Shown here piece after piece: positions 7,154-14,881 of a stretch of DNA of 21,103 nucleotides. The position numbers were made by a program, and so were the translations under genes. The first letter of the stretch is position 1, and each line of letters starts with the position of its first letter. The notes beneath the pieces were generated by a model. That model did not search any database and was not told the DNA's origin. It saw only the letters and a program-made list of their open reading frames with translations. Origin of the DNA: JABMPU01 sp964457455 (GTDB lineage Bacteria > Cloacimonadota > Cloacimonadia > Cloacimonadales > TCS61); NCBI GenBank assembly GCA_964457455.1, contig CAYWJN010000046.1, positions 1 through 21,103 on the forward strand. The letters run 5' to 3'.

Positions 7154-7784
7154 ATTTATAAAAACCAAAGACAGCTCTTTCACAGTTTTTAACGAAAGAT
7201 ACAAAGAACATTATCACACTCTTTCCGGAGCTTTGGAAGAAGCATTCGAAAAACACGTGAATGCAATTGGTGTGGAAGATGGATTTCATATCCTGGATTT
7301 CTGTTTCGGGTTGGGATATAATTCGATTGCTGCAACAAAAGGACACAAAAATTTATCTATTATTGGATTGGAAAATGATATAGAAATTATCAAAGCAATA
7401 AAAAATCTGAGTGTTACTTTAGAAATAGAAAAAGAATTTTCAGCTTTCAGAAATTTAGCTGAAAAACAGGAAATTACAGATGAAAATAATAACACCGTGA
7501 AACTGATCTTGGGTGATGCTATTCATGCAATAGACCAACTTCCAGAAGATTTCTTTGACCGAGTATTTTTCGATCCGTTCTCTCCTAAAAAACAACCTGA
7601 AATGTGGACTAAAGAAATATTCCAAAAAGTATTTGCTGTGATGAAACCTGGAGCTAAACTGAGCACTTACAGTTGTGCAAAATCTGTTAGAAAAAATTTG
7701 ATCGCAGCAAGCTTCAACGTGTTGGATGGTCCTGCTATTGGAAGAAAAAGTCCGGCTACGATAGCGATAAAACCCAACTCGTAA
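7149..7784 (+). CDS. SAM-dependent methyltransferase, MnmC2-like (DUF752 family)
   Basis: A 211-residue Rossmann methyltransferase. The HYHTLSGALEEA entry segment (21-32), the SAM-binding DFCFGLGYNS (50-59) and the signature DPFSPKKQPEMWT (142-154) match the methyltransferase half of MnmC. That enzyme completes the mnm5(s2)U modification at the tRNA wobble uridine, and stand-alone versions exist in bacteria lacking the oxidase half. I chose ATG 7149 because the family homology starts there. An upstream TTG at 7080 would translate the REP half-copy. The C-terminus RKSPATIAIKPNS is shorter than the duplicate gene end found at 9033-9104. No good ribosome site is visible, consistent with REP invasion of its leader. 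Exact tRNA substrate is inferred from family. Confidence 0.83.
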   Translation: MQFIKTKDSSFTVFNERYKEHYHTLSGALEEAFEKHVNAIGVEDGFHILDFCFGLGYNSIAATKGHKNLSIIGLENDIEIIKAIKNLSVTLEIEKEFSAFRNLAEKQEITDENNNTVKLILGDAIHAIDQLPEDFFDRVFFDPFSPKKQPEMWTKEIFQKVFAVMKPGAKLSTYSCAKSVRKNLIAASFNVLDGPAIGRKSPATIAIKPNS

Positions 7785-7814
7785 AACGCAATAACTCTAT
7801 AAAATTTGCGATTT

Positions 7815-7851
7815 AAAACGCAAAATAAATATAATTTTTGCGTTTTTGGTG
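7815..7851 (+). terminator. Terminator after the methyltransferase gene
   Basis: AAAACGCAAAA (7815-7825) pairs perfectly with TTTTGCGTTTT (7836-7846) over a 10-base loop, with a T run at the end. It lies 31 bases past the methyltransferase stop and before the ATPase gene. Confidence 0.8.
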
Positions 7852-7886
7852 ATTTTGATTATTTTATAAATAAAGGGCTGGTAATT

Positions 7887-9014
7887 ATGATTGATAGAAC
7901 ATTAATACCGTTAATAATAAAAGGACTTAATCGAGGTAAAATCATTATTTTAATTGGTCCTCGACAGGTTGGTAAAACTACACTTGCCAAAGAAATTGCT
8001 CAACAAATCAATCTAAAAACATTATGGCTTAACGGTGACGAAGCTGATATTCGGATATTATTTTCCGATATCACTTCAACCCATTTAAAAGCAATAATCG
8101 GAAATAACAAACTTCTAATCATAGATGAAGCTCAAAGAATTAAAAATATTGGAATTACTCTTAAATTGATATATGACCAAATTAAAGGTGTTCAAGTTCT
8201 TGCCACAGGTTCATCTGCGTTTGAATTGACAAGTGAAATAAATGAACCGCTAACTGGCAGAAAACGTGAATTCTTTCTATATCCTCTCTCCTACCAGGAG
8301 ATGATTCAACATACCAGCTTTCTTGAAGAGAACAGAATGTTGGAGCATCGTCTGATATATGGCTATTACCCTGAAGTAATAAAAAATCCTGGTGATGAAA
8401 AGGGAATATTAAGTGAAATTAGTGAAAGCTATCTCTATAAAGATGTTCTTTCTTATGGAAAAATAAAGAAACCTGCACTTCTTGAGAAATTACTTCAGGA
8501 TCTTGCTCTACAGATTGGAAATGAGGTAAGCTATCATGAACTGGGACAACTAATTGGGGCAGACAACCAGACAGTTGAACGATATATTGATTTGTTGGAA
8601 AAAACCTTTGTAATATTTCGTCTTGTTTCTCTCAGTCGAAATATGCGCAATGAAATCAAGAAAGGACGAAAAATATATTTTTATGATATAGGCATTAGAA
8701 ATGCAATTATAAAAAATTTTATTCCTCTTAACTTACGAAAGGATGTTGGAGCTTTATGGGAAAATTTCCTTATTTCTGAACGTTTGAAAATTAACCACTA
8801 TAATCAGAAATTTGTTAATCGGTTCTTCTGGAGGTCTACAACTCAAAAAGAGATTGATTATATCGAAGAACAGAACGGGAAATTATATGCTTATGAATTC
8901 AAATGGAATCCAAAGAAAAAAGTCAAAATTCCCCGAAGTTTTACTAATCTTTATCCAGAAGCTGAAACTCAACTTATTAACCCCCTAAATTTTATAGAAT
9001 TCATTGTGCCATGA
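7887..9014 (+). CDS. AAA-family ATPase with C-terminal DUF4143 domain
   Basis: A 375-residue ATPase of the AAA_14/DUF4143 type. Walker A GPRQVGKTT is at residues 24-32, Walker B LLIIDEAQ at 76-83, and ATGSSAFEL forms the sensor region. The second half (about 190-345) is the DUF4143 domain, ending in a restriction-endonuclease-like core (FFWRS...EIDYI...YEFKWNPKK). The family is common in anaerobes, often in many copies per genome, and its function is not established. ATG 7887 is preferred over the longer frame from 7806, because the homology begins at MIDRTLIP and the upstream part overlaps the terminator. The gene is flanked by two versions of the methyltransferase 3' end, which suggests horizontal insertion. 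Confidence 0.9.
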   Translation: MIDRTLIPLIIKGLNRGKIIILIGPRQVGKTTLAKEIAQQINLKTLWLNGDEADIRILFSDITSTHLKAIIGNNKLLIIDEAQRIKNIGITLKLIYDQIKGVQVLATGSSAFELTSEINEPLTGRKREFFLYPLSYQEMIQHTSFLEENRMLEHRLIYGYYPEVIKNPGDEKGILSEISESYLYKDVLSYGKIKKPALLEKLLQDLALQIGNEVSYHELGQLIGADNQTVERYIDLLEKTFVIFRLVSLSRNMRNEIKKGRKIYFYDIGIRNAIIKNFIPLNLRKDVGALWENFLISERLKINHYNQKFVNRFFWRSTTQKEIDYIEEQNGKLYAYEFKWNPKKKVKIPRSFTNLYPEAETQLINPLNFIEFIVP

Positions 9015-9031
9015 AAGCACTCGCTTTTTTT
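9014..9031 (+). terminator. Weak terminator overlapping the ATPase stop codon
   Basis: AAAGC-ACTC-GCTTT (9014-9027) is a 5-bp hairpin that ends in a run of seven T. Short, so only a possible terminator. Confidence 0.45.
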
Positions 9032-9032
9032 G

Positions 9033-9104
9033 CAGAAAAGCCCAGCTACGATTGCGATAAAATCCCCGCCTTTCGTCTTGCAACCCGTTACACACACCTC
9101 GTAA
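9033..9104 (+). pseudogene. Orphan 3' end of a second methyltransferase (MnmC2-like) gene copy
   Basis: Read in one frame this stretch encodes QKSPATIAIK followed by 13 residues ending THTS and TAA. Its KSPATIAIK segment is identical in protein to the C-terminus of the methyltransferase gene at 7746-7772. Over those 27 bases the two copies differ at three positions, all silent third codon positions (AGT/AGC, CCG/CCA, ATA/ATT). Both end in TCG TAA followed by AA. No upstream part of the gene is present here. It is a gene-end remnant on the far side of the ATPase gene, not a functional gene. Confidence 0.8.
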
Positions 9105-9171
9105 AATATGCAATTATCCATCCTAAATGAAAAATATCTTGCAATAAATTACCCTCATTTGTTAGATGTTT

Positions 9172-9177
9172 TATAAT
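9172..9177 (+). promoter_or_regulatory. Candidate -10 box for the membrane protein-ruvB pair
   Basis: A perfect TATAAT lies 15 bases before the 9193 ATG; only a weak -35 (TTACCC at 9149-9154) is found 17 bases upstream. If used, the leader would be very short and contain little more than the GGGAGG ribosome site (9183-9188). Confidence 0.4.
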
Positions 9178-9192
9178 ATTTTGGGAGGCTAA

Positions 9193-9486
9193 ATGATTTT
9201 TTCCAGATTGCTTGCAATCCTGATAATCGGTGGTGGTTATTTGATTTGCAAACAGATTTTAACCAAATGGCCTTTAAGAAGAAACCTGCTTGAAGATAAA
9301 GAAAACAGAGATATTTTCATTTCAATGTGGTTTATTGCATTTGCCATAATCTTTGGTCAATTAACGTATATCTGGATAATTTTTTCCAGATTATTCAGGA
9401 TTGTCGACCAGACTAAAATTCCATATTTCTTTTTTGGTTTTTTAATAATCGTTTTTTATACTATTTTGCTTCTCAGAAAAAAATAA
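9193..9486 (+). CDS. Small membrane protein of unknown function upstream of ruvB
   Basis: A 97-residue protein with three hydrophobic segments (about residues 4-20, 43-65 and 76-93) separated by charged loops (KWPLRRNLLEDKENRD; FRIVDQTK) and ending in RKK. It is very likely an inner-membrane protein. I do not recognise a family. A GGGAGG ribosome site precedes the ATG. The gene ends only 9 bases before the ruvB start, so the two are probably co-transcribed. The link to ruvB may be only positional. Confidence 0.72.
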   Translation: MIFSRLLAILIIGGGYLICKQILTKWPLRRNLLEDKENRDIFISMWFIAFAIIFGQLTYIWIIFSRLFRIVDQTKIPYFFFGFLIIVFYTILLLRKK

Positions 9487-9495
9487 GAGGAATAA

Positions 9496-10527
9496 ATGTT
9501 AGAAAGAATCACTGATCCGGTGGAACTCCCGGATGAAAAAGAGTTCGATAGAACCCTGCGTCCCAAAGTCTTAGCCGAATTTGTGGGACAGGAACAAATC
9601 AAAGAAATTCTTGATATTTCCATCCAGGCTACGAAATTAAGGAAGGAACCTTTAGATCATGTTTTGCTGTATGGACCTCCGGGATTGGGCAAAACAACTC
9701 TCGCTCACATTATTTCCAATGAGCTGAATGTAAACATCAAAGTAAGTTCCGGTCCTGTTCTGGAAAAAGCTCCAGACCTGGCAGGAATTCTTACAAATCT
9801 GCAAAAATACGATGTTTTCTTCATCGACGAAATTCACCGTTTGAACCACGTGGTAGAAGAATATATGTATCCTGCCATTGAAGATTTCAACATGGAAATA
9901 ATCATTGATAGCGGACCGAGTGCCCGTTCTCTGAAAATTGACATTGAACCTTTTACTTTGATTGGAGCTACTACGCGTGCCGGACTTCTCACTTCCCCGC
10001 TTCGAGCCAGGTTTGGTCTTGTTCTCAGGTTGGATTATTATGATGTGAAAAGCATCAAAAAAATTATTATTCGTTCTGCTGGTTTGATGGATATTCCTGT
10101 GGAACCGGAAGGTGTAGATGAAATCGCTCGCAGAAGTCGCGGAACACCGCGTGTTGCCAATCGGCTCCTGCGGCGTGTTCGAGATTATGCTCAAATCAGA
10201 GGTGATGGTACGATTACCAAAGATATTACTATCAAAGCCCTTAAAATGCTGAATGTAGATCATTGCGGACTGGATGAAATGGATAAACGCCTTTTGCTGA
10301 CCATCATGGAAAATTACGGAGGAGGTCCGGTAGGACTTAAAACTCTTTCTGTTGCTGTGGGAGAAGACCCGGGAACTGTGGAGGAAATTTACGAACCATA
10401 TCTTATCCAACAAGGATTTCTGGATAGAACTCCTCAGGGAAGAAAGGCAACAATAAAATCTTATAAACATTTTAAGATCACACCTTCTCAAGAACAAATT
10501 ACAATTTTTGAGAATGTGGAAGAATAA
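9496..10527 (+). CDS. ruvB: Holliday junction branch-migration ATPase RuvB
   Basis: A 343-residue hexameric AAA+ motor that, with RuvA, drives branch migration of Holliday junctions during recombination and repair. Walker A GPPGLGKTT is at residues 60-68, Walker B FFIDEIHRL at 108-116, and the sensor/arginine-finger stretch GATTRAGLLTSPLRARFG at 157-174 with Arg170 as the likely finger. The C-terminal winged-helix domain begins at about 260 and carries the usual GGPVGL and TPQGR motifs. Length is standard. GAGG (9487-9490) sits directly after the upstream stop. ruvA and ruvC are not adjacent, which is common outside Proteobacteria. Confidence 0.98.
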   Translation: MLERITDPVELPDEKEFDRTLRPKVLAEFVGQEQIKEILDISIQATKLRKEPLDHVLLYGPPGLGKTTLAHIISNELNVNIKVSSGPVLEKAPDLAGILTNLQKYDVFFIDEIHRLNHVVEEYMYPAIEDFNMEIIIDSGPSARSLKIDIEPFTLIGATTRAGLLTSPLRARFGLVLRLDYYDVKSIKKIIIRSAGLMDIPVEPEGVDEIARRSRGTPRVANRLLRRVRDYAQIRGDGTITKDITIKALKMLNVDHCGLDEMDKRLLLTIMENYGGGPVGLKTLSVAVGEDPGTVEEIYEPYLIQQGFLDRTPQGRKATIKSYKHFKITPSQEQITIFENVEE

Positions 10528-10531
10528 ATAA

Positions 10532-10574
10532 AACCTTCGGAACGGTCGATCTCAGAGAGAACTTCCGAATGGTT
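10532..10574. repeat. AACC..GGTT hairpin repeat, copy B
   Basis: AACCTTCGGAACGGTC (10532-10547) and AACTTCCGAATGGTT (10560-10574) can pair (AACC-TTCGGAA with TTCCGAA-T-GGTT). The interior CTCAGAGAG is the reverse complement of the CTCTCTGA-type loop found in the copy at 18383-18439. It lies 5 bases past the ruvB stop. Confidence 0.65.
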
Positions 10575-10719
10575 ACGAGATGCGGATTGCGAGGTGCGGG
10601 TTGAGTCCCTTCGTGAGTTCGTGAGTTTAGAGTTTCTCAGGGTGACAAAGTGTAGTACTGGTTGCAAGGTGACAACTGTGAATATCTCTAAGAAACAAAC
10701 AAGGTGGAAAAAAAAGTAT

Positions 10720-10766
10720 CACAAGCAATCCTGCTTGTGCTAGGAAACAAACAAGATTGTTTGTTT
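10720..10766. repeat. Two adjacent short hairpins before the ArsP_2-type gene
   Basis: CACAAGCA-ATCC-TGCTTGTG (10720-10739) is a perfect 8-bp hairpin. AAACAAACA-AGAT-TGTTTGTTT (10745-10766) is a perfect 9-bp hairpin right after it. Neither is followed by a long T run. The first shares its ATCC loop with AAACA-ATCC-TGTTT at 2674-2687. The rest of the 10528-10806 gap shows no gene. Confidence 0.6.
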
Positions 10767-10771
10767 TACAA

Positions 10772-10799
10772 TTGACTTAACACCAAAAGATTTTATAAA
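10772..10799 (+). promoter_or_regulatory. Sigma-70-type promoter, probably giving a leaderless mRNA
   Basis: TTGACT (10772-10777), a 16-base spacer and TATAAA (10794-10799) form a good promoter. The expected transcription start, about 7 bases past the -10 box, coincides with the ATG at 10807. There is no ribosome site before that ATG. Confidence 0.6.
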
Positions 10800-10806
10800 A
10801 AACAAA

Positions 10807-11829
10807 ATGCTTATCGAAACTTTTAAAGAAGCACTCACCATCACCAGTTTCGTCTTTCTGATGATGTTGGTAATAGAATACATAAACGTTCAAACCAGTG
10901 GAACCTGGCACAACTCTCTAAAAAAAAGTAAATGGCAACAGTATTTTTTTTCTGCCATCCTGGGAATTATTCCCGGATGCCTGGGTGCTTTCTCTGTGGT
11001 AGCACTGTATTCTCATAGAGTTCTTTCATTTGGCGCTCTGGTTACAGCAATGATCGCAACCAGCGGAGATGAAGCTTTTATAATGTTCTCGATGTTCCCT
11101 CTAAAGGCACTACTGCTCACTTTAATTCTCTTTGTTATCAGTATATTTGTGGGATATTTTACAGATAAAATTTTACCACAGAATTTTCTTTTTAAAAAGA
11201 TTTCTTTAAATAAATTTCCAATTCATGAAGAAGAAAGATGTAATTGTTTTGTGAGAAGTGAAATTATCAATCAGCTAAAACACTGTTCATTTCAGAGGGC
11301 TCTACTAATTGGAGGATTATTTTTCCTTTTTCTTGGATTCGTTTCCGGCGAGGTTGGACCTCAAAGCTGGAATTGGGTGAAGATAACAATTCTTTTGGCT
11401 GTGTTTGTTTCGTTATTTATCGTCACTACTGTTCCCGAACATTTTTTGGAAGAACATCTCTGGAATCACATTGTAAAAATTCATCTGCCCAAAATCTTTT
11501 TTTGGACCTTTGGTGCGATCTTTGTTATCAATATTGTTCTAAAACATCTTCATTTTGAAAGCTGGATTTCAGACAATCAAATAACGGTTCTGATAATAGC
11601 TTGTTTGATCGGATTAATTCCCGAATCCGGTCCTCATATGATATTCGTGATTCTTTTTTTCCAGGGAACAATTCCTTTCAGCATTCTTCTTGCCAGCTCG
11701 ATTGTTCAAGATGGACATGGTATGTTACCACTTTTAGCAGAATCCAAAAGAGGATTTATCTCCGTCAAACTGATAAATCTCGTGGTAGGATTATCCGCTG
11801 GAATTTTGGGATACTTCACCGGTTGGTAA
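10807..11829 (+). CDS. Putative 10-TM heavy-metal transporter (ArsP_2-like family)
   Basis: A 340-residue integral membrane protein with about ten hydrophobic segments. Two related halves are visible: GIIPGCLGAF...ATSGDEAFIM (about 53-93) and GLIPESGPHM...SIVQDGHGMLPLL (about 269-310). Each has a glycine-proline re-entrant-type loop followed by a polar SGDE or QDGHG motif near conserved acidic and His residues. This fits the ArsP_2/'putative manganese transporter' class of metal exporters. A cytoplasmic loop after about 125 carries an EEERCNC segment that could bind metal. The substrate (Mn2+, arsenic or another) is not fixed by sequence. No metal riboswitch was seen upstream. The start is supported by the promoter position rather than a ribosome site. 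Confidence 0.8.
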   Translation: MLIETFKEALTITSFVFLMMLVIEYINVQTSGTWHNSLKKSKWQQYFFSAILGIIPGCLGAFSVVALYSHRVLSFGALVTAMIATSGDEAFIMFSMFPLKALLLTLILFVISIFVGYFTDKILPQNFLFKKISLNKFPIHEEERCNCFVRSEIINQLKHCSFQRALLIGGLFFLFLGFVSGEVGPQSWNWVKITILLAVFVSLFIVTTVPEHFLEEHLWNHIVKIHLPKIFFWTFGAIFVINIVLKHLHFESWISDNQITVLIIACLIGLIPESGPHMIFVILFFQGTIPFSILLASSIVQDGHGMLPLLAESKRGFISVKLINLVVGLSAGILGYFTGW

Positions 11830-11880
11830 GAGGGGTTTATCTTTTTAATTTCCAAAAAAGAAATTCTTGTCTCAAGAAAT

Positions 11881-11886
11881 TTGACA
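11881..11886 (+). promoter_or_regulatory. TTGACA box before the 271-aa gene and hutU
   Basis: A perfect TTGACA at 11881-11886 lies in the 153-base gap upstream of ATG 11983. TA-rich candidates for a -10 (11914-11924) are spaced too far away for a standard promoter, so confidence is low. Confidence 0.3.
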
Positions 11887-11982
11887 AAAAGCACTCCCGG
11901 AAAATTCTTGTTTTATTAATATTATCTGGATTCAGCAAATCCCTTTTCTTAAAAATCTTATCTAAAAAAAACGAGGTAAATT

Positions 11983-12798
11983 ATGTTTTATAATGATGTA
12001 ATAACAGAAATGTTAGAGGAGAAATCAAATCCTGTGAACAGCATGTATCTGCATGAGATCAATATCCAATGGAAAAATTTCATTAAAGCTATCACAGAAA
12101 AAAATACTTCCACCGAACAAATGGTGCAAGCTCTTAATCTCTTCCTGAAAGCTCTTTCCAATAAAAAATTCAAGTTCAATCCAACCACAAAAAACGGGTT
12201 TAAAGAGGATTCCCCTTTGTTCTCCGCAATTTATTTAAATGATATGATTTCCGTTTTTATTAAACGAACAGGTGTTACGGAAAACAAGGGTATTTGTTGG
12301 AATTACGGACCATTCAGCGCAAACCTGAGATTCAATCCTCCCAATTTTAATACAATGGGAAAATATCCGACATATGAACAGGATGATTCTGTAAAAGTGT
12401 TGCAATTATGCCAAAAATTGGATTTTCAGTTTAGGATATCCGGCACCAGAAATTTCGAAAAATATCAAACCACACTTCCCTTAATCGTTTTTTATACTTT
12501 TAAGAATCTTACTGAAGACGATTTCACAAAAACAGAGTATATTTCGAGAACTGCAAAAACTACATTCGAAAAATCAAGATCGATCATAGTCACAGAAACG
12601 CTTGCTGAAGATTTTGTGCCAACCCTGAAAGCTTCACCCATTGATATGATTTTCATTCTTTCCAAGAAATTTCAATCTTTTGGAATTAATGAGATTTCTA
12701 CAGATGTGGTTGATGAACTGGAAAAGAAAATCACAAAATATATCTTCGAAAAAGAAGAAAAAAATGAAGAATTTAAAATTTCCGGAGTTATCCAATAG
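11983..12798 (+). CDS. Unrecognised soluble protein joined to hutU
   Basis: A 271-residue protein with no signal peptide and no membrane segment. I do not recognise its family. It has a helical, charged N-terminal third and a central aromatic stretch (GICWNYGPFSANLRFNPPNF, about 104-123). A possible alpha/beta part (PLIVFYTF, SRSIIVTETLAEDFVP, SPIDMIFILSKK) and a Lys/Glu-rich C-terminus follow. GAGG (11973-11976) supports the ATG. Its TAG is followed without any spacing by the hutU ATG, so the two are almost certainly translated from one mRNA. A role linked to histidine/urocanate use is a guess from position only. Confidence 0.8.
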   Translation: MFYNDVITEMLEEKSNPVNSMYLHEINIQWKNFIKAITEKNTSTEQMVQALNLFLKALSNKKFKFNPTTKNGFKEDSPLFSAIYLNDMISVFIKRTGVTENKGICWNYGPFSANLRFNPPNFNTMGKYPTYEQDDSVKVLQLCQKLDFQFRISGTRNFEKYQTTLPLIVFYTFKNLTEDDFTKTEYISRTAKTTFEKSRSIIVTETLAEDFVPTLKASPIDMIFILSKKFQSFGINEISTDVVDELEKKITKYIFEKEEKNEEFKISGVIQ

Positions 12799-14844
12799 AT
12801 GAAAAAAATTATAAATAATATGAATATTTCAAAGGCAATGACAATGAAACTGGATAATAAACTTCCCGAATTTCCGGAATTTGTAAAAGGAATCCGACGA
12901 GCACCCAAACGAGAAATGAACCTGAATAAAAAGGAAATCGCTCTTGCTTTGAAAAATGCTCTTCGTTACATTCCGCAAGAACTTCACGAAAAGCTCGCTA
13001 CCGAATTTCTGGATGAACTTCTAACTCACGGACATATTTATGGTTATCGCTTTCGTCCCGATGAAAGGATTTATGGAAAACCAATAAATGAATACAAGGG
13101 AAAATGTTTGGAAGGGAAAGCGTTCCAGGTGATGATAGACAATAACCTGGATTTCGCTACTGCTTTATATCCTTATGAACTTGTAACTTACGGAGAAACC
13201 GGTGCAGTCTGTCAAAATTGGATGCAGTATTTACTCATTAAGCAATATCTGGAAAACCTCACTCATGAAAATACTCTCGTTTGTATGAGCGGTCATCCGC
13301 TTGGACTTTTCAGGTCTTCTCCATCTGCTCCTCGCATTATTAATACCAATGGTCTGATGATCGGGCAATTCGATAACCAGCAAGATTTTAACCGGGCAAA
13401 TGCACTCGGAGTTGCAAATTACGGACAAATGACTGCTGGAGGTTGGATGTATATCGGTCCCCAGGGAATCGTGCATGGAACTTATAATACGCTCCTAATT
13501 GCAGGCAGAATGAAACTCGGAGTTGCGGAAGATGGAGATTTGAGAGGAAAATTATTTGTTTCTTCAGGTTTGGGAGGAATGAGCGGAGCGCAACCGAAAG
13601 CAGTGGAAATCGCAAATGGAGTCGGCATTTTTGCAGAAGTTGATTATTCGCGAATAGAAACCAGACATTCTCAAGGTTGGGTTGGAGATGTTGTAGATAC
13701 TCCCCAAAAAGCCTTTGATCTGGCTCAAGAATATCTCGATAAAGGAAAAAGCATTTCTATTGCTTTTCATGGCAATATCGTTGATCTGCTGGAATATGCT
13801 GTAAAAGAAAATGTTCACATAGATCTGCTTTCCGACCAGACTTCCTGTCACGCAGCTTATGAAGGTGGATATTGTCCGCAGGGATTGACCTTTGAACAGC
13901 GAACTGAAATGCTGGCAAATGATCGTCCGCATTTCATTAAACTAGTTGATAAATCTCTTAAAAGACATTTTGAATCGATAAAAATTCTGGCTGATAGAGG
14001 AACTTATTTCTTCGATTACGGGAACAGTTTTATGAAAGCTGTTTTTGATGTTGGAGTAACAGAAATTTCTAAAAATGGCAAAGATACTTTTGAAGGATTT
14101 ATTTTTCCAAGTTATGTAGAAGATATCCTGGGACCGGAACTTTTTGATTTTGGTTATGGCCCATTCCGCTGGGTTTGTCTTTCCGGAAAAGAAAAAGACC
14201 TGATTAAAACCGATAAAGCTGCTGCTGAAATTATAAAAAATTGTCGTGCAGAATTACGCTATCAGGATAGAGATAATTACATCTGGGTACGTGATGCAAT
14301 GAAAAACAAACTGGTTGTTGGAACTCAAGCGAGAATCCTTTATCAAGACGCTCCCGGAAGGCTGGCAATCGCTCTTAAATTTAATGAAATGGTTCACAAC
14401 AAAGAAGTTGGCCCAATTATGCTCGGTCGAGATCATCATGATACAGGCGGAACAGATTCTCCATATCGCGAAACTTCCAATATCAAAGACGGCTCGAATA
14501 TAATGGCAGAAATGAGCACAGAATGTTATGCCGGAAATGCTGCTCGCGGAATGAGTATGGTAACGCTTCACAATGGTGGTGGAGTTGGTATAGGGAAAGT
14601 TTCCAACAGCGGATTCGGTATGGTGCTGGACGGCAGTAAACGTGTGGATGAAATCCTGAAGCTTGCCTTTCCGTGGGACGTGATGTGCGGAGTTGCCCGT
14701 CGTGCCTGGGCAAGAAACCCGAACTCAATTAAAACTGCTATTGAATTTAATCAGAAGTTTTCTGAAACAGATCATATTACTCTGCCATTTGTTGCAGAAG
14801 AAAGATTGGTAGAAAAGTTAGTTGAGGAGAAGTTGGAAAAGTAA
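12799..14844 (+). CDS. hutU: Urocanate hydratase (long form)
   Basis: A 681-residue cytosolic urocanase, which converts urocanate to 4-imidazolone-5-propanoate with tightly bound NAD+, the second step of histidine breakdown. Clear family features are CMSGHPLGLFRSSPSAPR, the NAD-binding SSGLGGMSGAQPK (255-267), the DQTSCHAAYEGGYCPQG region, GPFRWVCLSG with Cys460 (equivalent to the active-site Cys of Pseudomonas urocanase), GRDHHDTGGTDSPYRE and NGGGVGIGKVSNSG. It is about 125 residues longer than the classical 555-residue bacterial enzyme and resembles the eukaryote-like form. The start could be ATG 12799 (GGAG at 12784-12787) or an in-frame ATG at 12844 with AAAGG just upstream. No hutH, hutI or formiminotransferase gene lies in the window. 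Confidence 0.96.
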   Translation: MKKIINNMNISKAMTMKLDNKLPEFPEFVKGIRRAPKREMNLNKKEIALALKNALRYIPQELHEKLATEFLDELLTHGHIYGYRFRPDERIYGKPINEYKGKCLEGKAFQVMIDNNLDFATALYPYELVTYGETGAVCQNWMQYLLIKQYLENLTHENTLVCMSGHPLGLFRSSPSAPRIINTNGLMIGQFDNQQDFNRANALGVANYGQMTAGGWMYIGPQGIVHGTYNTLLIAGRMKLGVAEDGDLRGKLFVSSGLGGMSGAQPKAVEIANGVGIFAEVDYSRIETRHSQGWVGDVVDTPQKAFDLAQEYLDKGKSISIAFHGNIVDLLEYAVKENVHIDLLSDQTSCHAAYEGGYCPQGLTFEQRTEMLANDRPHFIKLVDKSLKRHFESIKILADRGTYFFDYGNSFMKAVFDVGVTEISKNGKDTFEGFIFPSYVEDILGPELFDFGYGPFRWVCLSGKEKDLIKTDKAAAEIIKNCRAELRYQDRDNYIWVRDAMKNKLVVGTQARILYQDAPGRLAIALKFNEMVHNKEVGPIMLGRDHHDTGGTDSPYRETSNIKDGSNIMAEMSTECYAGNAARGMSMVTLHNGGGVGIGKVSNSGFGMVLDGSKRVDEILKLAFPWDVMCGVARRAWARNPNSIKTAIEFNQKFSETDHITLPFVAEERLVEKLVEEKLEK

Positions 14845-14881
14845 TCTGAAATAAAAAAATAGGAATTAAAAATAAATCATC

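Noticed and set aside
7806..7886. 27-residue N-terminal extension of the ATPase
   Set aside because: It overlaps a perfect terminator hairpin and precedes the conserved start MIDRTLIP.
9652..10497. 281-codon frame antisense to ruvB
   Set aside because: It is a shadow of ruvB codon usage; ruvB is unmistakable.
10528..10806. Manganese (yybP-ykoY) riboswitch before the putative metal transporter
   Set aside because: I could not find its conserved loops, and the promoter leaves no room for a leader.
11601..11993. 130-codon frame overlapping the end of the metal transporter gene
   Set aside because: It is out of frame with a clear membrane protein, rich in Arg/Ser/Cys, and has no ribosome site.
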